Source: Alopecurus myosuroides (taxonomy: Eukaryota; Streptophyta; Magnoliopsida; Poales; Poaceae). From it: a DNA stretch of 64,000 bases. Shown in pieces: positions 59,860-64,000 of this stretch. Every line of letters starts with the position of its first letter. Within the stretch, counting starts at the first letter, position 1. The position numbers and the translations under genes were made by a program. The stretch spans positions 173,371,642 through 173,435,641 of the forward strand of contig CM054062.1 in the NCBI GenBank assembly GCA_028641055.1, read 5' to 3'. The notes beneath the pieces were generated by a model. It ran no database searches. It was given only the letters and a program-made list of their open reading frames with translations, and was not told the DNA's origin.

Positions 59860-62307
59860 TCGCGATGAATTCTTGGCCTCATTGCAATAGACACTTTCGT
59901 CACCATTGGTGGGCATGTCCAAGGAATTGAGAGCTAGTTGGTGCAAGGCATAGTATTGGCCTTCACTCATGTAGGCATGGTCACCATTTTGGTTGGCAAC
60001 CATGATCATCTCATTGATATCATTGGAAGCTCTCTTGTGGATGGTCGGAGTTGTCACTTGTGTCATTGGAGACGAAGAAGAATGCCTTAGAGATGATGGC
60101 AAGGGATGAGCCTCTTTCACAATGTCACATGCATCAACGTCTTCATCATGGAGTGGTGGAGTGGTATCCTCATGCGCATGGTGGTGTCGATCTTGTGGCA
60201 TTGGAGGGATAGCTTCGCACTCTTGTTGTTGTTGTCGCTCTTGTGGCGATGAAGGAAACTCATGCTCTTGATCATGAAGGTCATTGTTCATCCTCATAGA
60301 ATGTCGCTCATGGAGGTTGTGGTTTGGTGTTTGTGGTGAAGTATCTCTTTCCTCTTGCCTTGACGAGGTAGTGGTATCATAGTGTCCATGGCGAGGATGA
60401 TCTTGATCCTTGTCGAAGGCGAGGTGCGAAGAGAATGCACATTGTTGGTGATGATGAGGTGGAGGCTCCCATTCCTCATGTTGGTGATGACGCTCATGTT
60501 CCTTGAACCTTGTAACATTGAGGCAAAGGGCGCTCAAGTTGTTGTCTTCATGGCCTTGATGACGCGATGGAATTCCGTGGTCAAGTTGATGCGGTGCTTC
60601 ATCCAATATGGTAGGAGAAGAATCATGCATAGCAACTCCATTTGCTTGTTGTTGGCGAGGTCGCTCATGTGGGTCCTCATAAAAAATAGTAAGTGAGAGG
60701 TCACTTGGAGCATCTTCACTTGCTTGTTGTTGACGTGGTCTCTCAAGAGGTTCCTCATAAAACATGGGAAATGAGAGATCATGTATAGCATCCGCGCTTA
60801 GTTGAGGTCGAAGTGGGTGCTCATAGGGGTCTTCATCAAAGAGAGGATGTGAGAGATCATTTGTAGCATGCCCACTTTGTTGTTGATGATGGTGGCGCTC
60901 ATAGGGGTCCTCATCAAAGATGGGATGTGAAGTAGCAAATTGCGCAAACCCACTTGGTTGATGTCGAAGTGGACGCTCATTGGGGTCTTCCTCAAAGATG
61001 GGGAAAGACAAGCCATACAGAGCATTCTCACTTGCTTGGCATTGCGGAAGTCTCTCATGTGGGTCTTCATCATAGATGGGTAGCGGAAGCTCATATGGGT
61101 CATCCTCATTGGTTTGGCGATGGCGGTCATGATGGAGAGGATGGCGCCGGTGGTCATTGTGGTGGAGTTGTGGGAGGCATTCACTAGAAGCCATGTCGAG
61201 GGCACCTTCTTGATAATGGTCTTGGTCTTGGTGGTCATTGTGGTGGTGACACACATTTTGCCTTGGAAGCCTTGCATGTGGGCGAGCACCATCCACGAAG
61301 CCATGTAGACCATAGTCATGAGTCGAGCTTGGAGAAGGTGGGTGATGAAGAATATCCGGTCGTAGAGGGTGATCTTGAAGAGGGTCACCACGGCCTTGTC
61401 GGTGTCGAGGTCGAGGTAGTGGTGATGGCGAGCGATGCTCAAACCAATGTCGTCGCGGAACTTGTGGTGGAAGATGCGGTGAGGTGGGTGTACCACTCTC
61501 TTCCATATGGCGATGATGACCATGGCGACGGTCTTGGTGATGAGCGTGGTGATGATCATGTCGACGGTGTTGGTGATGAAGCTCGCGGCGTTCCCGCGCT
61601 TCATGTGTGGTATGACTCCGAAAGTCATTTGGATGCCTTGGCTTCTTGGCCTTCTCCCTAGATGGGGCCTCGATGATGTCCTTCTTGTGGCGCCGTCTTG
61701 ATGTTGAAGGAGACAATCTTGACGTTGCCAACTTGTCGGATTTCTTGTCGTTACACCATCTTGAGGTTGAAGGGGGTTGTCTTGTGTTGGCCTTGGCATT
61801 CTCCTTGAAGTTCCTTGGACTTGAGCATGAACCATCAGACATGTGATGTATTGTCAATCGAAGCTTGGAGAGGAAATGCTTGTAGGTGAGCTCGTCCATG
61901 TCGGAGTCATTGTCGGTGTAGTACTCCGCCATGCTTGTGGATGCGTTGTCGGTGTAGTATGGCTCCATCTCGTCATCCAAGCTTGCTGTGTCATAGTTGT
62001 AGTAGTGGTTCATGTTGTTGTAGCTCATGGAGTCGAAGTTGTCGTGGTTGTTGTGGTGATCCTCCATGTCGATGATACTTAGGGAGGAGTAGTCGGTGTA
62101 GAGATCGACGTCGTGGTCGTAGTAGTGGTGGTGATCCACCATGTCATGCTCGTAGTAGTGGTCATCCACAATGTCGTGCTCGTTGTAGTGGTCGTCCACC
62201 ATGTCGTGCTCGTAGGAGTGGAGGTCCATGTCTATCTCGTTGTAGTCGTAGTGGTCCATCATGGACTCGTCATGGTCATCATGGCCTCCATATACTTCGC
62301 TACACAT
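59860..62307 (-). CDS. Chimeric element frame, N-terminal part (about 816 codons before the solo LTR)
   Basis: ATG at 62307 (MCSEVYGG) opens a long frame. Residues 1-150 are rich in Asp, His, Tyr and Met (HDMVDDHY-like repeats) and have no counterpart in the autonomous Gag. From about 220 to 430 it matches the His/Arg/Pro-rich N-terminus of the intact Gag ([25 protein letters not shown]). A 26-residue DEDPHER module, single in the intact Gag, is present about seven times. After EDNNLSAL, where capsid should begin, the frame turns into a Gln/His/Pro-rich stretch. It rejoins homology at PMTQV, then skips the zinc knuckle and resumes at MIMVANQNGDHAYMSEGQYYALHQ. The frame is interrupted only by the solo LTR. 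Function unknown; possibly a trans-mobilised passenger protein. Confidence 0.75.
60590..61083 (-). repeat. Tandem 78-bp (26-residue) coding repeat, about 6-7 units
   Basis: Units such as PIFDEDPYERHHHQQQSG and PLFDEDPYEHPLRPQLSA recur every 26 residues with the phase preserved. The intact Gag at about 6045-6120 has one such unit ([10 protein letters not shown] to EDNNMSAL). Confidence 0.85.
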
Positions 62308-63535
62308 GGTTACTCACAAGCACAAGTGTATATATAGAGTGTGAAGACCTAAGAGCTCAAACCTCACCTTTTAGAAAATATTGGAAACTAGTGGACCATG
62401 CCAAGAGAAACCGATAACAAAAAGAATGAAGTGACTTGAGTTCGAAAGATCCCAAAAACACGCTCCAAAACACACACGGCTTATGGGTGGATGGCAATGG
62501 GTTAGAAATGTGGCGAGAAAACGACAAATCCAAAGAAAAAGTATGTTGTAAAACGTGGAGAAGAATCAAAGAAAAGTTAGCATGAAAACCAATCCTAGTG
62601 GAGGAAAATGATATGGTGGAAAATAAAAAAACACACACACAAATGATAAATGGGGTTAATGTGGCCCATGGACTAGCTGAGACGAAATGTACCTATCGAA
62701 GACTAAGCTCAATGCCACACCAACGCAAGGAGGACGCTAGCTCAAACCGCAAGTAATTAGAGGCAACAAGATTCACAATGTGGCAACTGGTCACTCTCTT
62801 CTCTCTTGCAACTCGAAGCTAGGCGTTCCTACAAATGATAGCAATTGGCATCAATCTTTGCTTCTTTTGGCTCTTTTTGCTTCTTGTGCTCATTCTCCCT
62901 TTTTTTTATTTTTCACTTTTTGATGATGCAGAGATGATTCCCAAATGCCAATGCCTACTCGAAACTAATCTCTCACAAGCGCAAACACTCGCACTCTCGG
63001 TGCCACAATGCGATGCCAAGCGGTGTAAAAGAACTAGTCCAAGTAGGTAAGGTACACAAAGGAATGGGTTAGTTCAAGCGGAAGCAAGTTATACCTATGC
63101 GGTGGATGATCTCAGACTTGCGGCCGGTGGATGTCGATGTCGCGTGGATCCGTTGATATAGATGCGTAGGCAATGTCGATGGCGACGCGTAGGAACTTGC
63201 CTCACTCAATTCGGAGCAACGACGACAAAGAAAAACAAGATACAAAATCTGTCCAAGAATCGAAAAGCAGGAATTTTCTGTGATTTTGCTCAATTTCGAA
63301 ATTCCTCTCAAATCAAGAATTTTTTTGGACAAATTCGAGGAAAGTGGCTGAATAGAAAGGTGGGGAATGGTCTTTGGCAACAAATCTATGAATCAAAACC
63401 ACGCAAAACTCAACAAATCAAGAGGTCGGTCGAAATCCCTTTCGGCTATTTTTGGTCAAATTTTCGAATTTATGGTGGATAGAAGAAAAATTGGTGGATG
63501 GGAAGGGGTGTGGGTGTCGGATTCGTGTCAATCTA
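62308..63535 (-). other. Leader of the chimeric element
   Basis: About 1.2 kb between primer-binding site and ATG, related to the leaders at 4012-5216 and 36614-37781. Short frames here have no recognisable product. Confidence 0.6.
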
Positions 63536-63548
63536 GCTCTGGATACCA
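63536..63548 (-). other. Primer-binding site, chimeric element
   Basis: TGGTATCCAGAGC on the minus strand, identical to the site in the intact autonomous element, two bases inside the 5' LTR. Confidence 0.8.
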
Positions 63549-63550
63549 GA

Positions 63551-64000
63551 TGATGAGGGTTTGACCTCTAAGTTGGCCCGATCTTCACGAATCGACAAGA
63601 ACGAACGAAGAACGCACGGAGAACGCGATGAACACGATGAACACGAGATGGGGAATCGAGAGAGAATCGTGGGCAAATGCGGGAAAACACAAAGGGAGAT
63701 AACTAGTAAGATCCGAATAACCCCGATCGATCCAACGGAACTCACCTTGATTGATACCGGTTTACACCCGTGGCCCGGTCCACCACGCCAATAGAACCTC
63801 AAGGATTTACGAGAGGGAGATTGGCAACTCTTAACAGAATCCACGAAGGGAAAGGATAAGTACTTGTAGTGAATCTTGATACGGTCCTAGATGAAGATGA
63901 ACATCGTATGAGTAGCCTCGTCAAGAGGAGTCACCTCACAAGAGGGATACAAGGGCATAGCCCGAAGTTCTCAAATTATCCCTAAACCCTAGATCTAGCC
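63551..64000 (-). repeat. 5' LTR of the chimeric element, partial at window end
   Basis: Matches the start of 52893-53887 closely (a few differences per 100 bp) and continues past the window edge. Confidence 0.88.

Larger units (their letters stand above)
52893..64000 (-). mobile_element. Non-autonomous chromovirus-derived gypsy element with a long chimeric frame (extends beyond window)
   Basis: Read on the minus strand. The 3' LTR is 52893-53887 and the 5' LTR starts at 63551, truncated by the window end. The primer-binding site and polypurine tract match the autonomous element at 2879-11509, and the LTR ends are TGATG...CATCA. The internal frame retains gag N-terminal, gag/protease spacer and pol C-terminal homology but no capsid, zinc knuckle, RT, RNase H or integrase. 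A 4.49-kb solo LTR interrupts it. The target duplication (left candidate CAAGG, 52888-52892) cannot be checked on the right. Confidence 0.85.

Noticed and set aside
62113..62337. Val-rich plus-strand frame
   Set aside because: It is the complement of the Asp/His repeat region in the chimeric frame.

Overview
The window is a block of repetitive DNA from a large-genome plant, almost certainly a grass and probably a pooid (wheat, barley, rye or oat type). It holds nested LTR retrotransposons of the Athila, Tat, large-LTR Ty3/gypsy, CRM-like chromovirus and Ty1/copia kinds, plus Helitrons, a hAT-type MITE and a non-LTR retrotransposon copy. The lineage calls come from protein motifs, primer-binding sites and LTR ends read by eye. 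I recognise no intact host gene, rRNA, tRNA gene or CRISPR array.

Layout of 1-44924. This stretch is one old chromovirus-type gypsy element ("H"), whose 5' part lies left of the window, shattered by later insertions. (a) A minus-strand non-autonomous Athila-lineage element (232-16122, TSD CCCAT) sits in H's gag. It contains an intact, very young gypsy element (2879-11509, TSD GGCGG) with a 1,916-codon gag-pol and LTRs that differ at only two places. (b) A non-autonomous element with LTRs of about 4.2 kb (16331-29964, TSD AAATG) follows. Its right LTR carries a Helitron (24086-26485) and an Athila-type solo LTR (27273-28843, TSD GTGGG). (c) A truncated Tat-lineage element (30271 to about 33169) replaced H's protease/RT region, with a 26-bp templated duplication at its broken end. 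(d) H's RNase H-integrase remnant and 3' LTR follow. That LTR is split by a decayed sister element (34936-44111, TSD GTGCC), whose own left LTR holds a 541-bp hAT-type MITE.

Layout of 44925-64000. H had inserted into a copia RNase H gene (fragment 44925-45262). A low-repeat island follows (45436-48992). It carries exon-like segments, ends in a Helitron-like 3' terminus and holds a 698-bp non-LTR insertion with a perfect 17-bp TSD. A second copia element (49106-52892) is cut by a minus-strand chromovirus relative (52893 to beyond 64000). That relative is a non-autonomous derivative with one very long chimeric reading frame. It keeps the N-terminal, spacer and C-terminal segments of the autonomous gag-pol but lacks capsid, zinc knuckle, RT, RNase H and integrase, and it has amplified one 26-residue module about seven times. 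A 4.49-kb solo LTR interrupts it.

How the parts relate. The intact element at 2879-11509 could supply proteins in trans to the defective relatives, which share its primer-binding site, polypurine tract and LTR ends. The insertion hierarchy gives a relative chronology: copia, then H, then Athila-type, large-LTR, Tat and sister elements, then Helitron, solo LTR, MITE and the young gypsy element. The best candidate for something undescribed is the chimeric protein of the 52893-64000 element.
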